A DNA stretch of 11,940 nucleotides from JAJFVC01 sp039698075 (lineage in GTDB: Bacteria; Planctomycetota; Planctomycetia; Pirellulales; Thermoguttaceae), in NCBI GenBank assembly GCA_039698075.1, contig JBDKTJ010000007.1, positions 1 through 11,940 of the forward strand, read 5' to 3'. Of this stretch, positions 1 to 6,151 are shown in pieces. Each line of letters begins with the position of its first letter. Within the stretch, counting starts at the first letter, position 1. Made by a program: the position numbers and the translations under genes. Under the pieces are notes generated by a model that saw nothing but the letters and a program-made list of their open reading frames with translations, made no database searches and was not told the origin of the DNA.

Positions 1-233
1 AATTGCTTGGCCCGGGCGGCCCACCACGCGTGGTCGTTGTTTTTCGCCTCCAATCCGTAGCTGCTTCGTCGGAGTCCCACATGCAGCGGCTCGTCGGACG
101 GCGGCAACGTCGGCGGCGATTTTTGAACGTCGGATTGCGGCGCGGCCAAAACCCCTTCGTCCCAAGCGGCGACCGCCGCAATACCCAAAACCACAAAAAA
201 CGCAACCGTCGCGCAGGTGTTTCGGTGATCCAT
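1..233 (-). CDS. Secreted protein of unknown function, N-terminal part only
   Basis: An open frame begins with ATG at 233 on the minus strand and runs without a stop to the left edge, giving 77 residues of a longer protein. The first ~30 residues look like a signal peptide or N-terminal membrane anchor: a short polar start (MDHRNTC), then a hydrophobic stretch (VAFFVVLGIAAVAA), with an Ala-rich possible cleavage site near LAAP. A Pro/Ser-rich linker follows (SPPTLPPSDEP), then a region ending in NNDHAWWAARAKQ. I do not recognise the family. It starts 71 bp downstream of the tyrA stop on the same strand, and I see no obvious promoter in the gap, so co-transcription with tyrA is plausible. No clear Shine-Dalgarno site precedes the ATG. 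The frame is real by its signal-like start and codon use, but the product cannot be named from this fragment. Confidence 0.6.
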   Translation of the reverse strand, partial: MDHRNTCATVAFFVVLGIAAVAAWDEGVLAAPQSDVQKSPPTLPPSDEPLHVGLRRSSYGLEAKNNDHAWWAARAKQ

Positions 234-304
234 GGAAAGAACTTTTTCTCAAAGACGCTTACACCAGGAAATTCGCCTATCGGACCCATCGGAACGCCGC
301 CGTC

Positions 305-1150
305 TCAACGGCCTAGGGCGTCGCGGTTTTTTTGGGCTTGCGTCAACAGCCGCGTCAACTCGGCTTGATCGTCGTCGCGCAGCGCGGCGTGCAGCGCGGC
401 CAGTCGGGCGCCGTACTGCTCCAACGCTTGCAGCGCGTTTTGGCGGTTCATCATCAAAATCTGCCGCCACAGTTCCGGATCGCCCGCCGCCACGCGCGTC
501 GTATCCAACAGTCCGCCGCCGACCAGCCGAAAATAGCGTTCCGGCACGGTCGCCGCCAGCGCGGCCGCCGCCATGTGCGGCAGATGGCTGGTCATGGCCA
601 TGGCCTGATCGTGTTGCTCGGGCGTCATTTGGGCCACCACCGAGCCGAGCGATTGCCAAAACGCCTCCAGGGCGTCGAAATCTTCGGCCCGGGTGTTTTT
701 GGTCGGCGTCAAGATGGCCACCCGACCGTCGAACAAGTCGGGCGACGCGTTTTGAACGCCGGTCTTTTCGCTGCCGGCCAGCGGATGACTGCCCAAGAAT
801 CGCGCGCCGTGGGTCAGGCCCGAATCGAGCGCCGCGACGATCGGCTGTTTCACGCTGCCGACATCCGTGAGGAGCGTCCGTTCGGAGCCGTGCTGCGCCG
901 CTTGGCGGACGAACTCGACGATCCGCTCGACGGGCGTGCAGACGATCACCAATTCGGCGTCGGCGACACCCTTGGCCAGATCGACGGTCGTGTGGGTGAC
1001 GGCGTCGGCCCGACGCGCCGCGCGCAGCCCGGTCTGGCTTCGTCCGACGCCGATCACATTTTTCGCCAGGTTTTTTTGGCGAAGGGCCATGCCGATCGAT
1101 CCGCCGATCAGCCCGACCCCGACAATGGCGACCGTATCCCAGTTTTTCAT
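305..1150 (-). CDS. tyrA: Prephenate/arogenate dehydrogenase (TyrA)
   Basis: 281-residue cytoplasmic dehydrogenase of tyrosine biosynthesis, expected to oxidatively decarboxylate prephenate to 4-hydroxyphenylpyruvate (or arogenate to tyrosine) with NAD(P). The N-terminal Rossmann domain has the dinucleotide-binding loop GVGLIGGSIG at residues 11-20. DVGSVK at 96-101 and SHPLAGSEKTG at 121-131 carry the family's active-site Ser and His (S99, H122). SHLPH at 188-192 and GGGLLDTTRVAAGDPELW at 211-228 are the conserved helical-domain segments. Length matches monofunctional TyrA enzymes: there is no fused chorismate mutase and no C-terminal ACT domain, so feedback control by an ACT domain is absent. 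The ATG at 1150 places the Rossmann strand at the correct distance from the N-terminus. An extended -10 promoter lies about 55 bp upstream. Whether the substrate is prephenate or arogenate cannot be read from the sequence. Confidence 0.95.
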   Translation of the reverse strand: MKNWDTVAIVGVGLIGGSIGMALRQKNLAKNVIGVGRSQTGLRAARRADAVTHTTVDLAKGVADAELVIVCTPVERIVEFVRQAAQHGSERTLLTDVGSVKQPIVAALDSGLTHGARFLGSHPLAGSEKTGVQNASPDLFDGRVAILTPTKNTRAEDFDALEAFWQSLGSVVAQMTPEQHDQAMAMTSHLPHMAAAALAATVPERYFRLVGGGLLDTTRVAAGDPELWRQILMMNRQNALQALEQYGARLAALHAALRDDDQAELTRLLTQAQKNRDALGR

Positions 1151-1204
1151 GGCGTGCTGCTCGAAAAAACAAAGGCCTTCCGTTGGGGGAAGAGCGATCC
1201 CATA

Positions 1205-1213
1205 ATTATATCA
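1205..1213 (-). promoter_or_regulatory. Extended -10 promoter for tyrA
   Basis: On the minus strand the sequence reads TGATATAAT, a perfect extended -10 element (TGn followed by TATAAT), placing the start of transcription near 1198 and leaving a leader of about 48 nt before the tyrA ATG. The -35 region is poor (CTTCAT at 17-bp spacing), which is usual for extended -10 promoters. Confidence 0.6.
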
Positions 1214-1250
1214 GGTTGGTTCGTGAGATGAAGGGTGTGACGAGGAAAAC

Positions 1251-1279
1251 TTGACGGTGCGATCGGCCCGTCCTATGAT
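1251..1279 (+). promoter_or_regulatory. Sigma-70-type promoter for the SGNH hydrolase/thioesterase pair
   Basis: TTGACG at 1251-1256 and TATGAT at 1274-1279 are separated by exactly 17 bp. Each hexamer differs from the consensus at one position. Transcription would start near 1286, about 68 nt before the GTG start at 1354. It is divergent from the tyrA promoter and the two sit about 40 bp apart. Confidence 0.7.
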
Positions 1280-1353
1280 ACGTTTTCCCGTGGAATGGCG
1301 GTTTTTGTGCCTCGGGTCGGTTTTCCCGCGCTCTGAATTGAAGGGCTCCCCTC

Positions 1354-2055
1354 GTGAAAAAAATCTTGCTGGCGTTGACGGTGGCCGGGTTGGTTCTTCC
1401 TCCGATGGCGTCGGCCGAGTCGCCGTCGCGTGAGGACATCGAATGGTGCCGCATTTGGATCGAGAACGCGCCGAAACACGATCTGCCTCGCGTGCTGTTG
1501 ATCGGCGACTCGATCTGCGTCGGCTATCAAGAGACGGTCAGCCAGGAGTTGGCCGGCAAGGCCCACGTGGCGATGTGCGCCAGTTCGTCGGCGCTGGGCG
1601 ATCCGATCTTGTTGGATCAACTCAAGCTGCTGCTGACCAACTATCCGGTCGACATCATTCACTTCAACGTGGGGCTGCACGGTTGGTATTCTTCCGAGGA
1701 GGACTATCGAAAGGAGTTGCCGAAACTTCTTGAGGTTTTGCAGAAAAACGCGCCGAACGCCAAGTTGATTTGGGCCACGACCACGCCGATGCGGCCCGAT
1801 CCGAAAAACGCCGGAAAAAACAGACGCATCGAACGGCGCAATCAGGCCGCCGCCGACGTGATGGCGGGCCAAGGCGTTGCCGTGGACGACCTGTTCGGCT
1901 TGGTGCAAGAAATGGCCAAGGACGCCGCGTCCAAGGCGGCCTCGAAAAAACAACAGGGCCCGTGGCGCGATGACGGCATCCACTATCTGCCCGAGGCGCG
2001 CACACGTCAAGGCAAGCAAGTCGCCAAGTCCATTTTGGAGGTTCTTGGCAAATAG
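1354..2055 (+). CDS. Secreted SGNH/GDSL-type hydrolase
   Basis: 233-residue protein starting at GTG (1354), the only start that gives an intact signal peptide: MKK, a hydrophobic core (ILLALTVAGLVLPPM) and an ASA|ES cleavage site near residue 21. The mature part has the SGNH hydrolase blocks: VLLIGDSIC with nucleophile S53 in block I, an Asn in HFNVGLHG (N105) in block III, and D207-G-I-H210 supplying the catalytic Asp and His in block V. The predicted role is ester hydrolysis outside the cytoplasm, for example deacetylation of a carbohydrate; the substrate is not readable. Only 19 bp separate it from the following thioesterase gene, so they are probably one transcript. A Lys/Ala-rich insert (residues 189-200) precedes block V. 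The family assignment is strong, the substrate unknown. Confidence 0.85.
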   Translation: MKKILLALTVAGLVLPPMASAESPSREDIEWCRIWIENAPKHDLPRVLLIGDSICVGYQETVSQELAGKAHVAMCASSSALGDPILLDQLKLLLTNYPVDIIHFNVGLHGWYSSEEDYRKELPKLLEVLQKNAPNAKLIWATTTPMRPDPKNAGKNRRIERRNQAAADVMAGQGVAVDDLFGLVQEMAKDAASKAASKKQQGPWRDDGIHYLPEARTRQGKQVAKSILEVLGK

Positions 2056-2074
2056 CAGGCTACGGTTAGGATCC

Positions 2075-2485
2075 ATGAGCAACGTTTTTCAGTATCCGCA
2101 CGTCGTCACCCAAGACGAAATCGACGAACAAGGTCACGCCAACAACGTCGTCTATGTCGGCTGGATGCAGGATGCCGCGGTGGCCCATTCCGCCACGCTC
2201 GGTTGGACCGCGCAGCGATACCTCGACATGGGCAAGGGCTGGGTCGCCCGCTCCCACAAGATCGAATATCTGCGGCCTGCCTTCGCCGGCGATGAGATCA
2301 TCGTCGAGACGCGCGTGGCCGACATGAAAAAAGTCACTTCGAAGCGGCTCTATCGCATCGTGCGCCGCCACGACGGCGAACTGTTGGCCACGGCCGAGAC
2401 GCATTGGGCCTTCATCAATTACGAGACCGGACGGCCGACTCGCATCCCCGAAGAGATCATCCACGGCTATCCATTGGACGACTAG
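2075..2485 (+). CDS. Acyl-CoA thioesterase, 4HBT/YbgC-like hotdog fold
   Basis: 136-residue single hotdog-domain protein, expected to hydrolyse an acyl-CoA or acyl-ACP thioester in the cytoplasm. Near the N-terminus, DEQGHANNVVYVGWMQDA (residues 17-34) matches the family signature D-x-x-G-H-x-N-N-x-x-Y, with D17 at the position of the catalytic Asp. WVARSHKIEYLRPAFAGDEIIVETRV (56-81) is the typical central-helix-to-strand segment, and the strand ending AETHWAFINYETGRPTRIPEEI closes the fold. The frame stays open upstream to 1877 inside the hydrolase gene, but the ATG at 2075 is the natural start: it directly precedes the conserved domain and has GGTTAGG a few bases upstream. Its TAG stop shares the CTAG bases with the stop of the convergent gene. 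The physiological substrate cannot be inferred. Confidence 0.88.
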   Translation: MSNVFQYPHVVTQDEIDEQGHANNVVYVGWMQDAAVAHSATLGWTAQRYLDMGKGWVARSHKIEYLRPAFAGDEIIVETRVADMKKVTSKRLYRIVRRHDGELLATAETHWAFINYETGRPTRIPEEIIHGYPLDD

Positions 2486-3072
2486 CGAGGCGGCGGGCCC
2501 GGCGGACGCATCGGGGACAGTCCCAACTCCGCTCGGCGCGATTCCATCGCCTCCATGAACGCGCCCATCCGCGTCCGATCCTGCGGCGAATGGCGATCGA
2601 GCATCTCGTTGTGACGCATCGACCGCTGTTCGGACGACATATTCAAACCGCCGGGCGGGCCCCCGGGCCGGCGATCGTTGCGTGCGTTTTTCGGCCGATT
2701 CGCCTCCATCTCCTTGTGACGCTTTTCCATCTCGGCGATCTCTTGATCGAGAAAATCCTTCCGCTTGTCCTTGGGCAGCGCGAAGAACTCGTCGAGTTTC
2801 TGCTTCATCCGTTTTTCCATCTCTTGATGCATCGGCTCCATCACCTGCCGTCGCTGCTCGGGCGTCAGTTGGTCCATCGCCTTGTGAATCTCGTCCATTT
2901 TTTCGCGCGGCGGAGGCGGACCTTTTCCCGGCGGACCCGGCGGGCCCAGCTCTTTCATCTTGGCGCGAAGATTCGCCACCGCGGGGTCTTCGCCGCTTCG
3001 GGCCCACCAAACCACGCCGCCAACCAACAGCAGCGAGACAACCACGATCACGACGGTTTTCTTGCGTTTCAT
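2482..3072 (-). CDS. Small membrane-anchored Pro-rich, highly charged protein of unknown function
   Basis: 196-residue protein from the ATG at 3072; a TTG at 3084 would add four residues. It has a KRKK start and one transmembrane segment (about residues 6-24, VVIVVVSLLLVGGVVWW), which anchors it with the bulk outside the cytoplasm. A Pro/Gly stretch follows (GPPGPPGKGPPPP, 43-55). Then come charged helical, probably coiled-coil segments: LTPEQRRQV (69-77), KLDEFFALPKDKRKDFLDQ (92-110) and a Met/Glu/Lys-rich run to residue 125. A second Pro/Gly patch (135-142), another SEQR segment and a Pro-rich tail (PPGPPPR) complete it. The LTPEQ helix is faintly reminiscent of Spy/CpxP-type repeats, but I would not assign that family. 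It lies 36 bp after the prepilin-like gene on the same strand, so the two are probably co-transcribed. Confidence 0.75.
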   Translation of the reverse strand: MKRKKTVVIVVVSLLLVGGVVWWARSGEDPAVANLRAKMKELGPPGPPGKGPPPPREKMDEIHKAMDQLTPEQRRQVMEPMHQEMEKRMKQKLDEFFALPKDKRKDFLDQEIAEMEKRHKEMEANRPKNARNDRRPGGPPGGLNMSSEQRSMRHNEMLDRHSPQDRTRMGAFMEAMESRRAELGLSPMRPPGPPPR

Positions 3073-3108
3073 ACAGAACCCCAACCACTTGCCCGATCCG
3101 ATTGACGG

Positions 3109-3747
3109 TCAGTAATCCACATGCCCATCCGCGTATAAAATGTTGCGTTCGCCCAGCGTGCCCTTCGGCGCGTGCACGGCTTCAAAATCATAAGAAACGC
3201 TCACCTCGGCCGACGGCTTGCCGTTCAGGAATTCGATCCGCGTCTTCATCATCAGCGGCTCTTTCATCAACGCCGGAAGCGCCCGCCGCCGCTCCCAATC
3301 GTAACTCAAGTCTTCCTTCTCGAAATAGGAGCCCTCGGCACCGTCAATGTAGGATACGTCGTCGGGACATCGAAAGACCGACTGATTTTCTTCGATATAG
3401 GGCCCCAGCGCCTCGCGGAGCGTCGGTTTCTCGGGCGTCGTGGTTTTCATCTGCGCGGCGTCGGGATACCGCCCGTTGATGCCTTGCGCGTCGAGATACA
3501 TCGTCATGGCCAGGCCGACCTGCTTCAGATTGTTGGCGCACTGCATCCGCCGCGCCGCCTCGCGCGACGCCTGCACCGCCGGCAGCAACAACGCGACCAA
3601 CACGCCGATGATCGTGATGACGACCAACAGCTCGACCAGGGTGAAACCGCTCGCCGACCGCTTGCGGCCAGTCCGGCTCCACGGCGACCAAGCGGCTGCG
3701 TCGCGACGCTGCAAAATTTGCACACCCCACCCCCTCGCCCAAAACAT
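3109..3747 (-). CDS. Prepilin-like protein with type IV N-terminal methylation motif (DUF1559/PulG-like)
   Basis: 212-residue protein with a textbook type IV prepilin motif: a basic leader, cleavage site G34|F35 and FTLVELLVVITIIGVLVALL, with Glu at +5 of the mature form, followed by PAVQASREAARRMQCANNLKQ. That segment is typical of planctomycete pilin-like proteins. The C-terminus, RNILYADGHVDY, resembles the DG box near the end of DUF1559 proteins, but the preceding His is 14 residues away rather than the usual 9. At 212 residues it is also shorter than the usual ~300. It is probably processed by PilD-type peptidase and inserted in the cytoplasmic membrane as a pseudopilin. The start is uncertain: ATG at 3747 gives a long 34-residue leader, GTG at 3723 (after a G-rich AGGGGGTGGGG) gives 26, and the frame stays open to 3882. 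Confidence 0.85.
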   Translation of the reverse strand: MFWARGWGVQILQRRDAAAWSPWSRTGRKRSASGFTLVELLVVITIIGVLVALLLPAVQASREAARRMQCANNLKQVGLAMTMYLDAQGINGRYPDAAQMKTTTPEKPTLREALGPYIEENQSVFRCPDDVSYIDGAEGSYFEKEDLSYDWERRRALPALMKEPLMMKTRIEFLNGKPSAEVSVSYDFEAVHAPKGTLGERNILYADGHVDY

Positions 3748-3950
3748 TTTCTGCACGGCCGTCCGTGGGCGATCTGAAGTCACGTCGATGAAATTCGCGG
3801 GAAAAAGCCAAAAAACGCCACGGTTGCCCTCGCCGCAACCTTTTTTCGGTGTTTTGTTATCACGCAACTCCGATGCCAACAACTGACGTTTTTAGGCATT
3901 TTCGACGCTTTTCTACAAAAACGCGCGTAACCGTTTCAACGTCCCGCGTG

Positions 3951-3980
3951 TATACAGGAACGGGGCAGACCTATTACAAT
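3951..3980 (+). promoter_or_regulatory. Candidate promoter of the secreted protein/ECF sigma operon
   Basis: TATACA (3951-3956) and TACAAT (3975-3980) are spaced by 18 bp. The -10 is close to consensus and the -35 matches four of six positions. Transcription would start around 3987, just before the ribosome binding site. An alternative is autoregulation by the downstream ECF sigma factor from a different, unrecognised motif. Confidence 0.4.
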
Positions 3981-4000
3981 AAACCTTTGGAAATAGACAA

Positions 4001-4006
4001 GAGGTG
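4001..4006 (+). promoter_or_regulatory. Ribosome binding site fixing the start at 4011
   Basis: GAGGTG, preceded by AA, stands 4 nt before the ATG at 4011. The frame is open upstream to 3849, but this site and the signal peptide that begins at 4011 decide the start. Confidence 0.6.
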
Positions 4007-4010
4007 TCTG

Positions 4011-4997
4011 ATGCGAAAAACGCTGGCGCTGACGATTGCGGCTTTTTTGGGCCTTGTGGCAACGGTTCGGGCCGAACCGCTCGACATGAATCGCGTGTCG
4101 GCCGATGCAAAATGGGCGGTCCATCTGGACGTCGACGCCCTGCACGCTTCCAGCCTGTTCCAGAAAACTCGTCAAAAAGTCCTCGAAAAACACCCCGAAG
4201 CCGCCGCCGGGCTGGCGATGGTCCGCGAAGTGTGGAAGTTCGACCCTTGCACCGATCTGCATGGAATCACCGTCTACAGTTCGCAGTTGAAAAAGGACAC
4301 CGGCGTGGCGATCGTCCATGCCAAGGTGAATCAGCCGTTCCTGCTCGAACGCCTCAAGCAGGCGTCCGAACACCGCGTGAGCACCTACGGCAAATATGAA
4401 GTGCACAGTTGGCTTCACGCAAAAGGTTGCCGACGCGAGCGCTACATGGCCGGCGCGTTTTTCAAACCCGACGTGCTGGTTTTCGGCGGATCGAGCGAAG
4501 AAGTCATGGCGGCCCTCGACGTCCTCGGCGGCGTCAAACCCAGCTATGCCGGCAAAGGACTGCCCTCGGGCGGAAAGATTCACCCGGGCGCGATCCTTGT
4601 GGTCAGCGCGATCGGGCTGGGCGACCTCGAGCTGCCCTGCAAGTCGCCGCTGTCGAAGCAGGTTGAATCGCTCGTGTTGGCCACCGGCGAGAGCGACGGC
4701 AAAATTTTCGTCGAAGGCACGCTGGCCGCCAAGAAGCCTGAAACGGCCCAGCAGTTGAAGGCCGTCGGCGACGGCGCGCTGGCGCTGGCCACGCTGTTGC
4801 ACGGCGAGGACACGGCCCTGCTGAAGCTCATCAGCGCCTTGAAGCTGACCGCGACCGAAAAGACCGTCAGTCTCGAAGGTTCCGCGTCGGTCGACGACGT
4901 GTGGAATCGTCTGCAAGAGCTTGTGGAAAAGAAGTTCTGGCGCGGCCCGCACCGATTCGGCCATTCGGCGTCGATCGCTCCGAAGGAAAAGAAATAG
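4011..4997 (+). CDS. Secreted protein of unknown function, first gene of ECF sigma operon
   Basis: 328-residue protein. Residues 1-21 form a clear signal peptide (MRKTLALTIAAFLGLVATVRA|EP). The mature part starts with WAVHLDVDALHASSLF (35-50), a strand-plus-helix opening of a kind I associate with planctomycete exported proteins. It continues with repeated alpha/beta-like segments: HGITVYSSQ (84-92), GVAIVHAKV (98-106), DVLVFGGSSEEVMAALD (154-170), AILVVSA (194-200) and GKIFVEGTLAA (230-240). The two halves look as if built of similar strand-helix units. I see no catalytic motif, no lipobox and no C-terminal anchor; the C-terminus is Lys-rich (APKEKK). It ends 6 bp before an ECF sigma gene, so it is probably co-transcribed with it and may be a sensed or regulated periplasmic component. 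That link is inference from spacing only. Confidence 0.85.
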   Translation: MRKTLALTIAAFLGLVATVRAEPLDMNRVSADAKWAVHLDVDALHASSLFQKTRQKVLEKHPEAAAGLAMVREVWKFDPCTDLHGITVYSSQLKKDTGVAIVHAKVNQPFLLERLKQASEHRVSTYGKYEVHSWLHAKGCRRERYMAGAFFKPDVLVFGGSSEEVMAALDVLGGVKPSYAGKGLPSGGKIHPGAILVVSAIGLGDLELPCKSPLSKQVESLVLATGESDGKIFVEGTLAAKKPETAQQLKAVGDGALALATLLHGEDTALLKLISALKLTATEKTVSLEGSASVDDVWNRLQELVEKKFWRGPHRFGHSASIAPKEKK

Positions 4998-5003
4998 TCC
5001 GGC

Positions 5004-5600
5004 ATGTCGCTCCGTTCCCCCTCAGCGCCGACCAACGAAGAACTCGCCTGTCGAGCGCAGCAGGGGTGCGTGGCCAGTTTCGAACAGTTGTTGCGGCGGT
5101 TTCAGACTCCGGTGCTGCACTTTCTGCGGCGCCGGGGCCACGCCGCCGAGGCCGAGGACATCGCCCAGGACACGTTTCTTCGGGCCTACGAAAACTTGCA
5201 CCGTTACGATCCGCAATGGCGATTTTCGACGTGGCTTTTTACGATCGCTCGACGAACGAGCCTCAACGCGCAGCGGCGAAAACGTCCGACCACGGACCCC
5301 GCGGCGGTCGATGCGGCCGTCTCGTCCGATCGCTCGCCGTTGGACGTTTTGGTGCGGTCCGAAAGCCGGCGGCGGATTTGGGACATCGCGGCCCAATTGC
5401 TCTCCGAAGAGCAATGGACCGTCCTGTGGCTGCACTACGTCGAGAACATGCCGCTGCAAGAGGTCGCCCGGGTGGTCAACCGTTCGCGGCCGTCGGTCAA
5501 AGTAGCGATGTTTCGCGCGCGGCGAAAACTGGCCGCCCGACTCGAAGAGTGGAAACAAAGCCCATCGCCGTCCGTTGCTTGCGAGGCCTCCGATGAATGA
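5004..5600 (+). CDS. ECF-type RNA polymerase sigma factor
   Basis: 198-residue sigma-70-family protein with only regions 2 and 4, as in extracytoplasmic function (ECF) sigmas. Region 2 spans about residues 20-92. It includes AEDIAQDTFLRAYENLHRYDP (50-70), the core-binding and -10 recognition helices, and FSTWLFTIARRTSLNAQRR (74-92). A variable linker (93-115) leads to region 4 (about 125-182), with LLSEEQWTVLWLHYVENMPLQEVARVVNRS and the recognition helix SVKVAMFRARRKL (164-176). The role is to direct RNA polymerase to a specific promoter set. It starts 6 bp after the upstream secreted-protein gene, and its last 8 bp overlap the next gene, indicating one operon with coupled translation. The short C-terminal tail (EWKQSPSPSVACEASDE) has no recognisable sensory domain. 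Confidence 0.95.
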   Translation: MSLRSPSAPTNEELACRAQQGCVASFEQLLRRFQTPVLHFLRRRGHAAEAEDIAQDTFLRAYENLHRYDPQWRFSTWLFTIARRTSLNAQRRKRPTTDPAAVDAAVSSDRSPLDVLVRSESRRRIWDIAAQLLSEEQWTVLWLHYVENMPLQEVARVVNRSRPSVKVAMFRARRKLAARLEEWKQSPSPSVACEASDE

Positions 5601-6036
5601 CCCTCTTTCACGGGAACAAAAACGAATGCTCCGGGCACGACTGCAACGCGAGGCCGCCGAATCGCGGCCCCAGTTCTCCGAAGCGTTGCACCGTCGCATT
5701 TTGGACGCCGTCGAACCACGTCGCGCCGCCGCGCCGGCTCGCGCCGTCCGCCGATCGATTCGCCGTTGGGTCTCGGCGACCGCCGCCGCGGCGTGTTTGC
5801 TGGCCGCAATCGTCGCGGGCCGCCAAACTTTCGAGTCCGAAAACTCGCCCACGCCCTCGGCGACCGCCATGGCCGAGTGGTCCTCTTGGGTCGACGACGC
5901 CGCGGACGACCTCGATTGGCAACTGGTTTCCAACGCCGTCGCCGTGCCGTCCGACCAGTTGAAGCACGACACCCGGGTGGCCGTCGAGACCGTGCTCGGC
6001 CGCTTGCCGATCAATGTGGAGTTGTTCGCGGAATAG
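5593..6036 (+). CDS. One-TM protein, candidate anti-sigma factor for the ECF sigma
   Basis: 147-residue protein whose ATG (5593) lies inside the end of the sigma gene; the overlap is 8 bp and suggests translational coupling. Layout: an Arg/Glu-rich cytoplasmic helical part (residues 1-58, with LSREQKRMLRARLQREAAESRP), one transmembrane helix (about 59-76, WVSATAAAACLLAAIVAG), and an acidic external part of about 70 residues (AEWSSWVDDAADDLDWQ). This is the size and topology of many anti-sigma factors. The zinc-binding H-x3-C-x2-C motif of the ZAS family is absent; the only Cys is within the membrane segment. The anti-sigma role is therefore inferred from position and topology, not homology. 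It could also be an unrelated small membrane protein of the operon. Confidence 0.7.
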   Translation: MNDPLSREQKRMLRARLQREAAESRPQFSEALHRRILDAVEPRRAAAPARAVRRSIRRWVSATAAAACLLAAIVAGRQTFESENSPTPSATAMAEWSSWVDDAADDLDWQLVSNAVAVPSDQLKHDTRVAVETVLGRLPINVELFAE

Positions 6037-6151
6037 GGCGCATCTCACAAGCCTGTAGCGTGCCAATCGCTTTCGGAACCGTGGAATCACGCCGCCGGTG
6101 ACGCTATACGTTCGTGCGACACGCACTAGCCGGAAAACCGGATGAAAAAAA

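Noticed and set aside
3936..4964. Minus-strand open frame of 342 codons
   Set aside because: It is antisense to the secreted-protein gene, which has a signal peptide, a ribosome binding site and operon context; the antisense frame has none.
6130..6150. CCGG-AAAA-CCGG hairpin next to an A-run, as a terminator
   Set aside because: The stem is only 4 bp. On the plus strand it is followed by A rather than T, and on the minus strand the T-run precedes the hairpin.
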